From: Nostoc sp. TCL240-02
GTDB taxonomy: Bacteria; Cyanobacteriota; Cyanobacteriia; Cyanobacteriales; Nostocaceae
Direction of reading: 5' to 3'
Assembly (NCBI RefSeq): GCF_013343235.1
Contig: NZ_CP040094.1
Location: forward strand, 3,906,501 to 3,970,500
DNA length: 64,000 bases
The notes under the pieces were generated by a model. The model had not been told where the DNA came from. It made no database searches and saw only the letters and a list, made by a program, of their open reading frames with translations. Every line of letters starts with the position of its first letter. Positions within the stretch are counted from its first letter, which is position 1. Shown here in pieces: positions 54,702 through 64,000 of the stretch. A program made the translations under genes and the position numbers.

Positions 54702-56237
54702 TTAAATAGACCTTGATAATACAACCTGGGGCTTAGATTCTAAATGCTGCAATATCCGGGATTGCATTTGTTTATATTGCTGTTTTAATAGCTGTTTGCT
54801 GACTTGGGGCACAGAAGCTGGTGGTAGGCTATGAGTTTGTTGCACCCAGGTTTTCAAAATTTGTCGCTGAGTTGGCTCGATGCGACTGCTGAGGACATTG
54901 GCGCAGGAATGTGGTGCTTCCAGAGTAAAGAAAATCAAAGGATAGTGTTCATTTTCAGCCAGTAAAGTTACCATCCTAAGATTTTGGGAATTTTGCATAT
55001 CTAAGTAACAGGGTAGCCACTTAGGAGCCAATTGCCGATTGTAGAGTACAGTTACCCACAACAGCATTGGGTGCGGCGATGTCATGAAGATAAACTGGTT
55101 GTAACGGGTAGAAAGAGCATAATTTTTGATTTCTTGTTTAGGCAACATCAACCATAGTGCTGTCATAGATCCTTGTGCAGTATCTATAAGTTGGGGAAAA
55201 ACAATTTCTTGGGTTGGTTTATTTTGAGGCCACAAAAGTTGCCTACAGCTTTGTTCTACTATGATTGGTAATCCAGAATCTAAGGGACGATTCAGAATGG
55301 AATCAGAAGATAAACTTGTTGGTACACTGGTAAAATTAGATTGTTCTAAGCTATTTAGTACTTGCAAAATTTGAGCGATATTTTGGGGGCGATCGCAAGA
55401 TTTTTTTGCAAGACAAGACATGATTAAATTATTTAGCTTCTGAGGTATTTTCAGAGTTGGTTTAACATCTGCGATCGTTTTGGGTTGTTCAAAGTGATGT
55501 GCTTTATACCAAGCACCAAAGTAATCAGTTTCTGGTTCCCAAGGTTTTTTGCCTGTGAGCATTTCAAACATCATCACACCCAGGCTATAAATATCAGATC
55601 GACTGTCTAACTTTTCTCCATCTAACTGTTCTGGAGAACAGTAGGGTAAAGTGCCATTAAATCCCCTGCTTGTACTAGCTGTTGATGCATAATTTAAAAA
55701 TCTAGCAATCCCAAAATCGAGAATTTTAACTAACTGAGCTAATATCGGATCGGGAATAACTAATATATTAGCAGGCTTAATATCTCTATGAACCAACGGA
55801 CAAATTTTGCCGTCAATATTAATGCCTTGATGGGCACACTGTAAGCCCAAACAAATTTGGCGGGAAAGAATCAAAAACATCGACAATGATAGCGGAATTA
55901 AATCTTTTAAACTCTTACCGCATAGATATTCCATCACGTAGTATGGTTTTCCTTTCTCATTCACACCATAATCATACGCCCGCACTATGTGTAAGCTCTT
56001 TTGACTCAAAGCTGCGCTCATTAAAGCTTCACGAGCAAAGTCTTGTTGCATCTTGCTATCGACAACAGTCTGAGTTAAAAACTTGATAGCAACTGGTATA
56101 CCTCCTAACAAAATATCATTTGCTAAGAAAACTTCACCCATGCCACCGCTACCAATTAATTGCTTCAGTTGATAACGATTGGCAAGTAAGCCCGTACTAC
56201 TTGGAGATGTAAATGGGCTTTGATTCACTTTATTCAC
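54702..56237 (-). CDS. serine/threonine protein kinase with extra C-terminal module
   Basis: 511 residues. The kinase domain (about 22-290) has every motif: LIGSGGMGEVFLA, VAIKF lysine, VHRDIKPANIL, ILDFGIARF, SPEQ and SDIYSLGVMMFEML. Residues about 330-505 form a module also found in the upstream kinase: WPQNKPTQEIVFPQL, WLMLPKQEIKNY, PMLLWVTVLYN and KWLPCYLDM, ending in a charged helix. I do not recognise this module as a named domain. No membrane helix is seen, so it is cytoplasmic. It lies 86 bases after its paralogue, so the pair is probably co-transcribed. Confidence 0.88.
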   Translation of the reverse strand: MNKVNQSPFTSPSSTGLLANRYQLKQLIGSGGMGEVFLANDILLGGIPVAIKFLTQTVVDSKMQQDFAREALMSAALSQKSLHIVRAYDYGVNEKGKPYYVMEYLCGKSLKDLIPLSLSMFLILSRQICLGLQCAHQGINIDGKICPLVHRDIKPANILVIPDPILAQLVKILDFGIARFLNYASTASTSRGFNGTLPYCSPEQLDGEKLDSRSDIYSLGVMMFEMLTGKKPWEPETDYFGAWYKAHHFEQPKTIADVKPTLKIPQKLNNLIMSCLAKKSCDRPQNIAQILQVLNSLEQSNFTSVPTSLSSDSILNRPLDSGLPIIVEQSCRQLLWPQNKPTQEIVFPQLIDTAQGSMTALWLMLPKQEIKNYALSTRYNQFIFMTSPHPMLLWVTVLYNRQLAPKWLPCYLDMQNSQNLRMVTLLAENEHYPLIFFTLEAPHSCANVLSSRIEPTQRQILKTWVQQTHSLPPASVPQVSKQLLKQQYKQMQSRILQHLESKPQVVLSRSI

Positions 56238-56323
56238 CTCTGCTGCTGAGTCTATTTAAAGTTAGTAATACACACATAATAATATAATTAAGTAATGGTG
56301 GTAAGTATTTTAATCATGCAGTT

Positions 56324-57955
56324 TTAAGAACGCGATAAAAGTTTAAAAAATATCTCCAAGAATTTATCCATCCAATTCTTTAACCCTTCTTTCTCAGCTT
56401 TATGATCTGCGGCTAACTTTTGTAAAATGTCTAATTTTAATTTTTCGTACTCTGTTTTTAGAAGATTTTTAGCTTGATTAGACAAGATTAATTCATTTGA
56501 TCGTTGACTCATATCTAACCAGTCTACAAGTTGCTGACGCTGATTAGCTGTGAGACTTAAGGTTGTTACATGAGAGCAACGGTTTGGCTCTTCTAGGGGA
56601 AAAAATAGTAGATGATAGTAGCCAACCTCTGCTAAACTACGTGCTATATTTTGCCCTTTATTATCTTTCAAATCTAGAAAATAAGGTAGCCACTTAGTCA
56701 TAGAAGGCTGGGCATCGTATAGGACTGTTACCCACAATAGCATCGGATATACATTAATTTTACTAATAAATTCAGTGCTGTGTACTTTATTCAAAAATTT
56801 TACAATTTCTTGTTTGGGCAACATTGCCCAAAAAGTTGGTATAGGTCTTTGAGAAGTTTGTAATAAATGGGGAAAACCGATTGCGCCAATTGGTTTGTTC
56901 TTAGGCCAATTTTTCTGCAAACATTCTTGTTCTGACAAAAATGTTGCAGGTACTAATTGAATTGGAAGTGAGGCTTTAATAATGTCACTATTGTTGTTAG
57001 CAATAGCATCATTAATCTGACTATTAACCTTTTCTAAACCTTCTAATATTTGGTTGATATTTTGCGGGCGATCGCTTACTTCCTTTGCTAAACAACTCAT
57101 CAATAATTTTTCTAATATCTGCGGAATTTTGACTTGCGGATTCACTTCTTCAACTGTAGGTGGCATTTGAAAGCGATGCGCTTGATACCAAGTACCAAAG
57201 GAGTTACTTTTTGTCTGAAATGGATGTTTTCCTGTTAGCATCTCAAACATTAGTACTCCCAAACTGTAAATATCAGAGCGCACATCTAGTAATTTGCGCC
57301 CTTCCATGTGTTCTGGAGAACAGTAAGGTAAACTGCCAATAAAAGAATCTGTCAGGGTCATCCCACTTCGTTCTGTTAAAAATTTGGCGATGCCAAAATC
57401 GAGTATTTTAACAATTTCTCCTTCTTTACTATCTTCACTAAGGAATATATTTTCGGGTTTTATATCTCTATGAACAATGGGATAAATCTCTCCTTTAAGG
57501 CTAATACCTTGATGGGCACATTGTAAGCCTAAACAAATTTGATTACAAATCTCCAAAAATTTCGATATTGTTAAGGGCTGAATTTTGAGAATTTGTTTGA
57601 GATTTTTTCCTTGGAGGTATTCCATTACATAATAGGGGGTTTTATCGTCAGTAAACCCATAATTTAAAATACGGACAATATGTTTACTTTTGCGGCCCAA
57701 TTGAGCCCCAATAAAAATCTCTCTGGCAAAGCGTTGGGACATGTGCTGGTTCGCCAAACTAAATGATAAGATTTTGATTGCGATTGGCATACCACCTTTA
57801 GCAGTATCTTCTGCTAAATAAACTCTCCCCATCCCCCCTTTGCCGATTAAATCTCTGATTAAATAGCGATTATTTAAAAACTGTCCGATATAATCGTCTA
57901 ATTCTGCTTTTTGCCCTACCATATTCTCACTTTTTTTTTGTGGCATAAAAATCAT
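56324..57955 (-). CDS. serine/threonine protein kinase, tandem paralogue
   Basis: 543 residues, clearly related to the next gene over its whole length. Kinase motifs: LIGKGGMGRVYLAED, IAIKI lysine, VHRDIKPENIF, ILDFGIAKF, SPEHMEG and RSDIYSLGVLMFEML. The C-terminal module repeats as WPKNKPIGAIGFPHL, WAMLPKQEIVKF, PMLLWVTVLYD and KWLPYFLDL. It ends with a basic/amphipathic stretch (LKNWMDKFLEIFFKLLSR) that could touch membranes. Divergence between the pair shows an old duplication. Substrates are unknown. Confidence 0.88.
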   Translation of the reverse strand: MIFMPQKKSENMVGQKAELDDYIGQFLNNRYLIRDLIGKGGMGRVYLAEDTAKGGMPIAIKILSFSLANQHMSQRFAREIFIGAQLGRKSKHIVRILNYGFTDDKTPYYVMEYLQGKNLKQILKIQPLTISKFLEICNQICLGLQCAHQGISLKGEIYPIVHRDIKPENIFLSEDSKEGEIVKILDFGIAKFLTERSGMTLTDSFIGSLPYCSPEHMEGRKLLDVRSDIYSLGVLMFEMLTGKHPFQTKSNSFGTWYQAHRFQMPPTVEEVNPQVKIPQILEKLLMSCLAKEVSDRPQNINQILEGLEKVNSQINDAIANNNSDIIKASLPIQLVPATFLSEQECLQKNWPKNKPIGAIGFPHLLQTSQRPIPTFWAMLPKQEIVKFLNKVHSTEFISKINVYPMLLWVTVLYDAQPSMTKWLPYFLDLKDNKGQNIARSLAEVGYYHLLFFPLEEPNRCSHVTTLSLTANQRQQLVDWLDMSQRSNELILSNQAKNLLKTEYEKLKLDILQKLAADHKAEKEGLKNWMDKFLEIFFKLLSRS

Positions 57956-58240
57956 TTATGAAAAATATTTTTGGCAAATTAGTTTAATCAGTCTAGTTAA
58001 GTACTAAATTTAAATCTAAAAATATCAGAATTTGTCGGAAATTAATAATATACTGCCATTACGGTTAATCTGCCTGCAAAATCTCTTAAACATTATGTAA
58101 CATATTTATTAAGGAATACGGTTGAGAAATTACACGTAAACTACGAATAGGCTAGATAAAGTTACCTAGTAGATTCCGTGAATACACAGGAATAAGCAGA
58201 AATAACTAAATAGTAGTAAAGGGGGGATGGTTGTGTCTAG

Positions 58241-59425
58241 TTAACGATTGAGATTCGGTAATAAACGGCGTAATAATCTGATTAGTGGTGTTTCAATTTT
58301 CATTTTAAAGGCTAGTATCTGGGTACGTTGCAGTGAGTTAAAATTATTATCACTCACAAGAATTAATGATTGTTGACCATCAGGTAGTTTAGGGCCAAGA
58401 GTTAAGCCTTCGATATTGTCTAGTAGTACATCTAGGGTTCTCAAATCTAACAGTAGTTTTTTTTGAACAGGTTTAATATTTTTGGAGTCAACTGTTAAAA
58501 GACTATTTATCTGATAAATATCATCAGCTCCTTCTAAAGAAACCTGAAACAGGGAAATAGCAAATCCTAAACCAGTAAAAGACCTTTCTAAACTTAGGAA
58601 GTGCCCTTGATTATCGAGAGCAAGTAAATCAGGTAATCCACTAGCAAATTTGCCAGTCAGATTTAAAAAGGGTGAAACTGGTTCTGTTTGGTAAAGAAAC
58701 TCCTTTTCTGGCTGGCTGTTGAGCAAGTTGTATTGTAGAATGCGGCAAGGACTACCAATGTTAGGTTTTGCTGCGACACCATCTTGAATGAGAGCATTTT
58801 CGGTGGCTGTAAAAAGATACTTGTTATCGGGTGTGATGGTAAGGCTTTCAAAAGCCAAATTATTGCGGATACCTTGTTTACCATTTTTGTCTGGCAAAAA
58901 TTTACTTGGGATGGAAAGCGTTGTAATTTCTTTGCCAGAAGATAGTAAAAATTCTTTAATAAAAGGATTAATTAGTTTTGCAACATCGCCTTCGGAAGAA
59001 ATAAATACACTTGATTTATTGGTTAATGCAATACCTTCTGTATCGGTTTCACCAGAGCGAAATGTTTGATCATTTTCATTTAACAATGTGGTAATATTTG
59101 TTACAACAACTCTGCTCTTTTTTAGAGAACCTTTGCTTAAATCTATTTTTAAAGTGTAAAAACGAGCAGCAGCTTTTTGCCCACGGTCATCAGAAATAGC
59201 ATAATAAAGATTGTTTTTTGCATTATATGTAATTCCAGATAAACCTCCAACCTCAGTTTTATTAAAGATTAAACCTTTCGGTAAAGTAGCTTCACCGATA
59301 AACTCTATGTTACTAACTTCAACAGCACTTGATGGTAAGTTTGTTAATAAAAAACTGATAATTAAAATCGAGATAAAGAGGTAAATAATTCGTGGGATTG
59401 CGAAGATTTTTTTAATTAGCTGCAT
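58241..59425 (-). CDS. exported esterase-like/phytase-family protein
   Basis: 394 residues. An N-terminal hydrophobic segment (IYLFISILIISFLLTNLPSS) is a signal peptide or anchor. The mature part matches the phytase-like (PF13449-type) beta-propeller family: GGLSGITYNAKNNLYYAISD near the start, SGETDTEGIAL, NLAFESLTITPDNKYLFTATEN and NIEGLTLGP toward the end. It probably acts in the periplasm on phosphorylated or ester substrates, though the family is functionally vague. No obvious operon partner. Confidence 0.8.
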   Translation of the reverse strand: MQLIKKIFAIPRIIYLFISILIISFLLTNLPSSAVEVSNIEFIGEATLPKGLIFNKTEVGGLSGITYNAKNNLYYAISDDRGQKAAARFYTLKIDLSKGSLKKSRVVVTNITTLLNENDQTFRSGETDTEGIALTNKSSVFISSEGDVAKLINPFIKEFLLSSGKEITTLSIPSKFLPDKNGKQGIRNNLAFESLTITPDNKYLFTATENALIQDGVAAKPNIGSPCRILQYNLLNSQPEKEFLYQTEPVSPFLNLTGKFASGLPDLLALDNQGHFLSLERSFTGLGFAISLFQVSLEGADDIYQINSLLTVDSKNIKPVQKKLLLDLRTLDVLLDNIEGLTLGPKLPDGQQSLILVSDNNFNSLQRTQILAFKMKIETPLIRLLRRLLPNLNR

Positions 59426-59555
59426 AGATTTTTTGGTCGGGTATAAAATTACAAATAAGATATCACGCTGAAGAATACAGAGCTACATATCTGTGCGCTG
59501 CTAAAAGTAACGTATATTAAAATAAATTGAAACTCTTTAGAAAATACGAAGTCAG

Positions 59556-61016
59556 TTAAGCTAGTCGCAAACCATATTCATCCTGAAAAAAGTTTACAAG
59601 CCAGTCTTTAACTCTGTGGGTAGCGCGGCAGTCATCTTCATTGTAGCTTTGGATAATTTCTAGTAAAGTGCGATCGCCTGTTTCTAGCCACTGATCGTAC
59701 CAGTAAATACATTTGGCACCACTTGCTTCTTTTTCCCGCCACTCAAATCCTAACCAACGTGCGATCGCTTTGAGGGCATAACTTTCTACTGGTAATGCTA
59801 CACTTTGGGTTAATTGTTCATACACATCCACAAATCGATTCAGTACAGGACATACTGAGGAGTAGGGAGTGTTGTAAAGCTTTGCTAGCCGTTTGACTGT
59901 ATCAAACTCGTAGACACAAAAATGATAAATTGGCGCTTCAGGATATTGCCACACTAAATCCAAAAATTGCTGCCAAATTAATTCTTCGTCTTCTGGTTTA
60001 TCTGCTAAAAACGAATAAAACTGTTCTGTGTTGGTAAGTCTATCAACCACCAAAACTCCCAAAAGATAATCTAAATCTAAGTCTGGCTGTGCCTCAATAT
60101 CAAAGTAAAGCTCTATGGGTGCTGTAAATGTAATATCTTCTATTGATAGTGGGTAAGGTAAGACTAGGGGTCTTTTTTCCAATGCAGATTGAGCTTGCAC
60201 TACTAGCTTAGGTGCTACTTTTGGGTCAAAACCAACTAGGTTTTCTAGGGTTCTGGGACTGGTGTTAGCGAGAGATTCTAGTGTGGTGATGGCTATGTTT
60301 TGGAGTTGAGTGTAGCGAAGAGGTGTTACACCTGGTAGTAGTGAGAGATGGTTTTCAGATTGAGCGATCGCATAACATTGACTATACCAATGACAAAAAT
60401 TGCACTTTTGCCGAGAAATAAACACCTCTGGCGGGTTCGATAACTCTAAAACTTCAATGAACTCCTCCAGAATTTGCTGCATCCGTGGTATCCATTTAAA
60501 TAAATCCACCGTATAGTTGGTGTTTTTGGTTCGCAGTATCAGCAAAGCTGTTTCTGGTACAACTCCCTGCACTGTTGCCAAGACTTGAGTATGAAATGCA
60601 GCTACAACTTGATATTCTTGCTTAGGGCGCTTACCCAATTCAATACTACCTGGGACATACATCCAATCTCCAAAACGAGACTGTCCTGGCTGTTTGACGA
60701 GTAAATTTGGACGACTTAGCAAGGTATATGCTTCAGAATAATTTGCTAGCAGTACTCCTTTATAAATGTACTCAACTCCACGTTCCATCAATTCTAAAGT
60801 CGCCTTCTCTGCCTTTTCCCAATTTCCATAAGAATAATCTGGTTGGTGGTAAGTCATCTGTGCCAAAGCACTTAGCTGATGAGCGATTTTATCCTGTTGC
60901 AGTTTCCGCAGCAACTCATTGGGTGCATCGCGCTGACTTTTGTCACCGTGGATATCTAGAAAAGTTCGGCGTTTACAACGTTGGTATTGCAGTAGGAGTT
61001 CAGCATTGATTAGCAT
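59556..61016 (-). CDS. TM0106-family RecB-like nuclease
   Basis: 486 residues. The N-terminal half resembles a RecB-type PD-(D/E)xK nuclease with a Fe-S or zinc cysteine set (CKRRTF at the start; CNFCHWYSQC near 215). The C-terminal half is an RNase H-like exonuclease domain with IELYFDIEAQPDLD (catalytic Asp-Glu), YHFCVYEFDTVKRLA and YNEDDCRATHRV at the end. Such proteins are linked to nucleic-acid processing but are not well characterised. It is divergent from the cysteine lyase gene. Confidence 0.82.
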   Translation of the reverse strand: MLINAELLLQYQRCKRRTFLDIHGDKSQRDAPNELLRKLQQDKIAHQLSALAQMTYHQPDYSYGNWEKAEKATLELMERGVEYIYKGVLLANYSEAYTLLSRPNLLVKQPGQSRFGDWMYVPGSIELGKRPKQEYQVVAAFHTQVLATVQGVVPETALLILRTKNTNYTVDLFKWIPRMQQILEEFIEVLELSNPPEVFISRQKCNFCHWYSQCYAIAQSENHLSLLPGVTPLRYTQLQNIAITTLESLANTSPRTLENLVGFDPKVAPKLVVQAQSALEKRPLVLPYPLSIEDITFTAPIELYFDIEAQPDLDLDYLLGVLVVDRLTNTEQFYSFLADKPEDEELIWQQFLDLVWQYPEAPIYHFCVYEFDTVKRLAKLYNTPYSSVCPVLNRFVDVYEQLTQSVALPVESYALKAIARWLGFEWREKEASGAKCIYWYDQWLETGDRTLLEIIQSYNEDDCRATHRVKDWLVNFFQDEYGLRLA

Positions 61017-61438
61017 TCTTTTAAGTTAACAATAATTAGTATTATGTGGGAGTAACTCAGACAACTAAAGTTTTGAATTGGCGATACCTTCTCTGCGTTC
61101 GCGCAGCGTGTCGTAGACAGACGCTACGCGTAGCTTGCTTCCCCTATAGGGTACGGTGGGCTACGCCAACGCCTCTAAACCCGATTAGCTGTTCTACTCT
61201 ATACTGTCAACAGCTAAGTGTTTGCGTTTATCCTAGGTGACAAATGAGGCAAAATAACAAAATCAAGTTTTATCCATCATTACAAGGGTACATGACAGAA
61301 CAACATGAGCCATGACTCATTTGCGAGCGAGTCACACTCTGGAGAAGCGCTGCGATCGCTTAAATTAATCTCATCCCTATTTTTACCATTGCTATTAAGT
61401 ATCAATAGCCTGTAAACAACAGATATTCCTTGGAAATT
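61017..61438. other. divergent intergenic region with dispersed repeat
   Basis: It contains a small dispersed repeat at about 61087-61172 (gcgttcgcgcagcgtgtcg, gacgctacgcgtagcttgc, gtgggctacgccaacgcc). The promoters of the flanking genes should be here. No gene is supported. Confidence 0.55.
61087..61172. repeat. small dispersed repeat cluster
   Basis: Contiguous gcgttcgcgcagcg, gacgctacgcgtagc and ggctacgccaacgcc units that resemble those inside the two transposases and the RF2-like remnant. Confidence 0.55.
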
Positions 61439-62632
61439 ATGACTAGTCTTTCTGTCGCCCAAACCAGGCTACACAGCCATCGAGAGCAATTTCCTGCTTT
61501 AGCCAATAAGACTTATTTCAATTATGGGGGACAAGGGCCAATGCCTCAAAGGGCAATGGATGCTATGACCGAAACTCAGGCTTATGTTCAGCAAATAGGC
61601 CCCTTTGGTAATGAGGCGTATCGCTGGATAGCACCGCAGACTCAAGCCGCTAGAGAAGCGATCGCTTCTGAGTTATATGCACCTAGTGAAACAATTACCC
61701 TTACCCAAAATGTCACAGTTGGCTGTAATATCGCTATGTGGGGCATAGACTGGCATTCTGGCGACCACATACTGCTCTCAGACTGCGAACATCCAGGCGT
61801 GATTGCCACCACACAAGAAATCGCACGAAGATTCGCGGTAGAAGTTACCACATGTCCTCTGAAGGCGACTTTAAATGAAGGCGACCCTGTAAAAGTTATT
61901 GCTCAACACTTACGTCACAATACCCGTCTTGTAATATTAAGTCATGTTTTCTGGAATACTGGTCAAGTTTTACCCCTTGATAAAATTGCCGAAGTATGCA
62001 GAGATAATCATTCTTTCTTGTTGATAGATGCTGCCCAATCTGTCGGTTTATTGCCTTTAAACTTGACAGAATTGGGTGTAGATTTTTATGCTTTCACTGG
62101 TCACAAATGGTTATGTGGCCCTGCGGGTGCTGGTGGTTTGTATGTCCGGCCAGAAGCACGAGAAAGCCTGAAGCCGACGTTTATTGGCTTGAATGGCATT
62201 GTTGTAGATAGTCAATCTCAGCCTGTGGACTGGCTTCCCGATGGGCGACGGTATGAAGTGTCTACATTAGCTTATCCGTTGTATGTTGGGTTAAAGGAAG
62301 CGATCGCAATTCATCAGCAATGGGGAACTTCACAGGAACGTTACGAGCAAATTTGTCAAAACAGTGAGTATCTTTGGCAGTGCTTAGTAGAGTTACCCGA
62401 TATTAAATGTTTGCGAACATCCCCACCCGAAAGCGGTATAGTCTCGTTCCAACTTGTAAATAATCAGCCTCAAGCTAATCTCAAGTTAGTACAATTTTTA
62501 GACTCAGAAAACATATTAACTCGCACAATTGCCGATCCTAGCTGTATACGTGCCACCATCCATTATCTGACTTTAGAATCAGAAATCGACCAATTAGTTG
62601 AGGCAATTCAAAGTTTTTGCAAGATTAGTTAA
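61439..62632 (+). CDS. PLP-dependent L-cysteine/cystine C-S lyase-like enzyme
   Basis: 397 residues from ATG 61439; a TTG three codons earlier is less likely. It is a class V aminotransferase-fold enzyme closely resembling the C-DES cystine lyase of Synechocystis: FPALANKTYFNYGGQGPMPQ, LTQNVTVGCNIAMWG, LSDCEHPGVIA, VILSHVFWNTGQVLPL, and the PLP lysine in FTGHKWLCGPAGAGGLY. It splits cystine (or cysteine) into pyruvate, ammonia and persulfide/sulfide, possibly to supply sulfur for Fe-S clusters. It stands alone. Confidence 0.83.
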   Translation: MTSLSVAQTRLHSHREQFPALANKTYFNYGGQGPMPQRAMDAMTETQAYVQQIGPFGNEAYRWIAPQTQAAREAIASELYAPSETITLTQNVTVGCNIAMWGIDWHSGDHILLSDCEHPGVIATTQEIARRFAVEVTTCPLKATLNEGDPVKVIAQHLRHNTRLVILSHVFWNTGQVLPLDKIAEVCRDNHSFLLIDAAQSVGLLPLNLTELGVDFYAFTGHKWLCGPAGAGGLYVRPEARESLKPTFIGLNGIVVDSQSQPVDWLPDGRRYEVSTLAYPLYVGLKEAIAIHQQWGTSQERYEQICQNSEYLWQCLVELPDIKCLRTSPPESGIVSFQLVNNQPQANLKLVQFLDSENILTRTIADPSCIRATIHYLTLESEIDQLVEAIQSFCKIS

Positions 62633-62727
62633 AAATTAGGAGTTATGAGTTATCAGTCTAGTAATTACGATTTTAACTTCTAACTCCTAATACCAATTCT
62701 TTGTGAGGTTACACCAAATTTTCTTTC

Positions 62728-62784
62728 TTCCTTTGTGTCCTTTGCGTTCTTCTCTAACGAGACGCTGCGCGAATGCGGTTCGTT
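62728..62784. repeat. small dispersed repeat, inverted copy of the 5127-5183 element
   Basis: 57 bases identical to the reverse complement of 5127-5183. The two copies lie about 57.5 kb apart. Confidence 0.78.
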
Positions 62785-62880
62785 GCTCATATAGTTTATA
62801 CCAATTTAATGTGAGGTTGCAGATATCTCCATCCCCCTAAGTCTATGCCACGTGCTTCAAGTCGGGCATTGCCCGCACAA

Positions 62881-62957
62881 CGCAGTGGCTCCCCTAAAAA
62901 AGGGGGATTTTGATAGATGTTGTTCCGGTTCCACCCTTAATAAGGGGAGCCACTGCG
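62881..62957. repeat. composite palindromic element
   Basis: Perfect 15-bp arms about 47 bases apart enclose an a-rich core with aaaaaaggggga. The surrounding cgggcattgcccg and gcgctgtagtggagcg pieces suggest a mosaic of several small repeats. Confidence 0.6.
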
Positions 62958-63092
62958 GTCTTGGGGTCCTCCCCGCCGCAGGATGCACGAAGCGCTGTAG
63001 TGGAGCGACTGGCGTGGACTAGGGGGGATCGAATTCTATGCAGCTTCATACATAATTCGCATAACTCCTCACTACTACTTCCTAACTTTTAA

Positions 63093-64000
63093 ATGGAACG
63101 CCCAATCTTATACTTAGCCATCACTAACCACGGCTTTGGTCATGCTACCCGTATGGCTTCCGTCGCTGCAACAATTCAAAAATCATGTCCAGAAATTTTG
63201 CTAATTCTTGTTACCACTGCCCCGCGCTGGTTGCTAGAGTGCTATATAGAAGGCGATTTCATCTATCGTCCCCGTGCATTTGATTTGGGTGTGATGCAAA
63301 CCGATAGCTTGACAATGGATAAAGTAGCGACTTTAGAAAAGTTACTAGATATTAAAAAACATCAAAATTCGCTGATTGCCTCAGAAGTAAATTTTATCCG
63401 CCAAAATCGCGTTCATCTCATTTTGGCAGATATTCCCTTCCTGACTCCTGGGTTTGCCAAAGGTGCAAATATCCCTTGCTGGATGATGAGTAACTTTGGC
63501 TGGGACTTTATCTACCGAGATTGGGGAGGGGAATTTACAGCAGTTGCAGATTGGATTAGTGATTGGTACTCAAAGTGCGATCGCCTATTCCGTCTCCCTT
63601 TCCACGAACCGATGCAAGCTTTCAACAATATCACAGATGTCGGGCTAATAGGTGGTTCCCCCCATTACTCTGCTGATGATTTATGTTCTCTTTGGGGAAT
63701 AGCTGCACCTATCGAAAAAACTATTTTGTTGACCTTTGGCGGCTTGGGTTTGCAGCAAATTCCCTACGATAACCTGCGGCGATTTCCAGATTGGCAATTT
63801 ATTGTCTTTGATCAATCTGCGCCTAATTTACCTAATTTAGTAAAAATTAATGACCGTAAATACCGCCCAGTAGATTTTATGCCTATTTGTGGGCGAGTCG
63901 TCTCTAAACCTGGCTACAGTACTTTTGCTGAAGCTACACTTTTGGGAGTACCTATTGTTACTATTCCCCGTGAGGATTTTGCCGAAGCAACTTTTCTACT
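63093..64000 (+). CDS. GT-B glycosyltransferase, C-terminus outside window
   Basis: 302 residues are visible and the frame is open to the edge. NHGFGHATRMASVAATI at the start is the acceptor-side loop of MurG/macrolide-type glycosyltransferases. ILLTFGGLGLQQIPYD opens the donor domain, and VSKPGYSTFAEATLLGVP is the diagnostic donor-site segment. The acceptor is unknown. It could be a lipid or antibiotic-like compound rather than polysaccharide. Confidence 0.75.
   Translation, partial: MERPILYLAITNHGFGHATRMASVAATIQKSCPEILLILVTTAPRWLLECYIEGDFIYRPRAFDLGVMQTDSLTMDKVATLEKLLDIKKHQNSLIASEVNFIRQNRVHLILADIPFLTPGFAKGANIPCWMMSNFGWDFIYRDWGGEFTAVADWISDWYSKCDRLFRLPFHEPMQAFNNITDVGLIGGSPHYSADDLCSLWGIAAPIEKTILLTFGGLGLQQIPYDNLRRFPDWQFIVFDQSAPNLPNLVKINDRKYRPVDFMPICGRVVSKPGYSTFAEATLLGVPIVTIPREDFAEATFL

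Larger units (their letters stand above)
62633..63092. other. repeat-dense intergenic region
   Basis: It carries the exact inverted copy of the 5127-5183 element (62728-62784) and a complex element at 62850-63030. The latter has 15-bp inverted arms (cgcagtggctcccct 62881-62895, aggggagccactgcg 62943-62957). No gene supported. Confidence 0.6.

Overview
The window is a piece of chromosome from a filamentous, heterocyst-forming cyanobacterium of the Nostoc/Anabaena type. The evidence is the abundance of the HIP1 octamer GCGATCGC, a complete heterocyst-envelope-polysaccharide type gene island, cyanobacterial families (a PATAN response regulator, DUF3285, a thylakoid-type FtsH, a cystine C-S lyase), and several classes of Nostoc-style small dispersed and heptameric repeats. 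All functional calls are from reading the sequence; no database search was run.

Layout. 1-3.3 kb: the start of a probable MscS-type channel (partial) and an EAL-GAF-GGDEF signalling protein. 3.9-29.8 kb: about twenty minus-strand genes starting at rfbF (29840) and running down to 3956. They include hepC and hepA, eight or nine glycosyltransferases, a Wzc-like chain-length/kinase protein, a Wzy-like polymerase and sugar-nucleotide enzymes (RfbF, an SDR, a C-methyltransferase, RfbC). Two redox enzymes (an LhgO-like flavoprotein and a PhyH-like dioxygenase) and a SAF-domain dehydrogenase complete the set. Gene content closely resembles, from memory, the Anabaena PCC 7120 alr2825-alr2841 region needed for the heterocyst envelope polysaccharide layer. 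The likely flow is: activated and modified sugars are made, HepC or a partner starts a lipid-linked unit, glycosyltransferases extend it, HepA and Wzy/Wzc export and polymerise it.

30.1-33.9 kb: a vWA-PP2C-kinase triad (TerY-P type). 34.6-42.0 kb: a disturbed region. A PATAN-REC regulator is followed by a response-regulator gene cut after ten codons by an ISAs1-family insertion sequence. The other side of that IS abuts the 3' remnant of an RF2-like gene, and next comes the genuine prfB with its programmed +1 frameshift. The housekeeping run DUF3285-ybeY-dgkA-trpG follows, interrupted by an IS982-family element. Both transposases are split by single in-frame TGA codons and both carry small repeat insertions.

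42.1-54.6 kb: trpG/pabA, a degenerate metallo-beta-lactamase-fold protein, an FG-GAP repeat protein, a Nudix hydrolase, pepP, three small exported or membrane proteins, ftsH, gltX and tRNA-Asp(GUC). 54.7-64 kb: two tandem paralogous Ser/Thr kinases sharing an unrecognised C-terminal module, a phytase-like exported protein, a TM0106-type nuclease, a cysteine/cystine lyase and the start of a GT-B glycosyltransferase.
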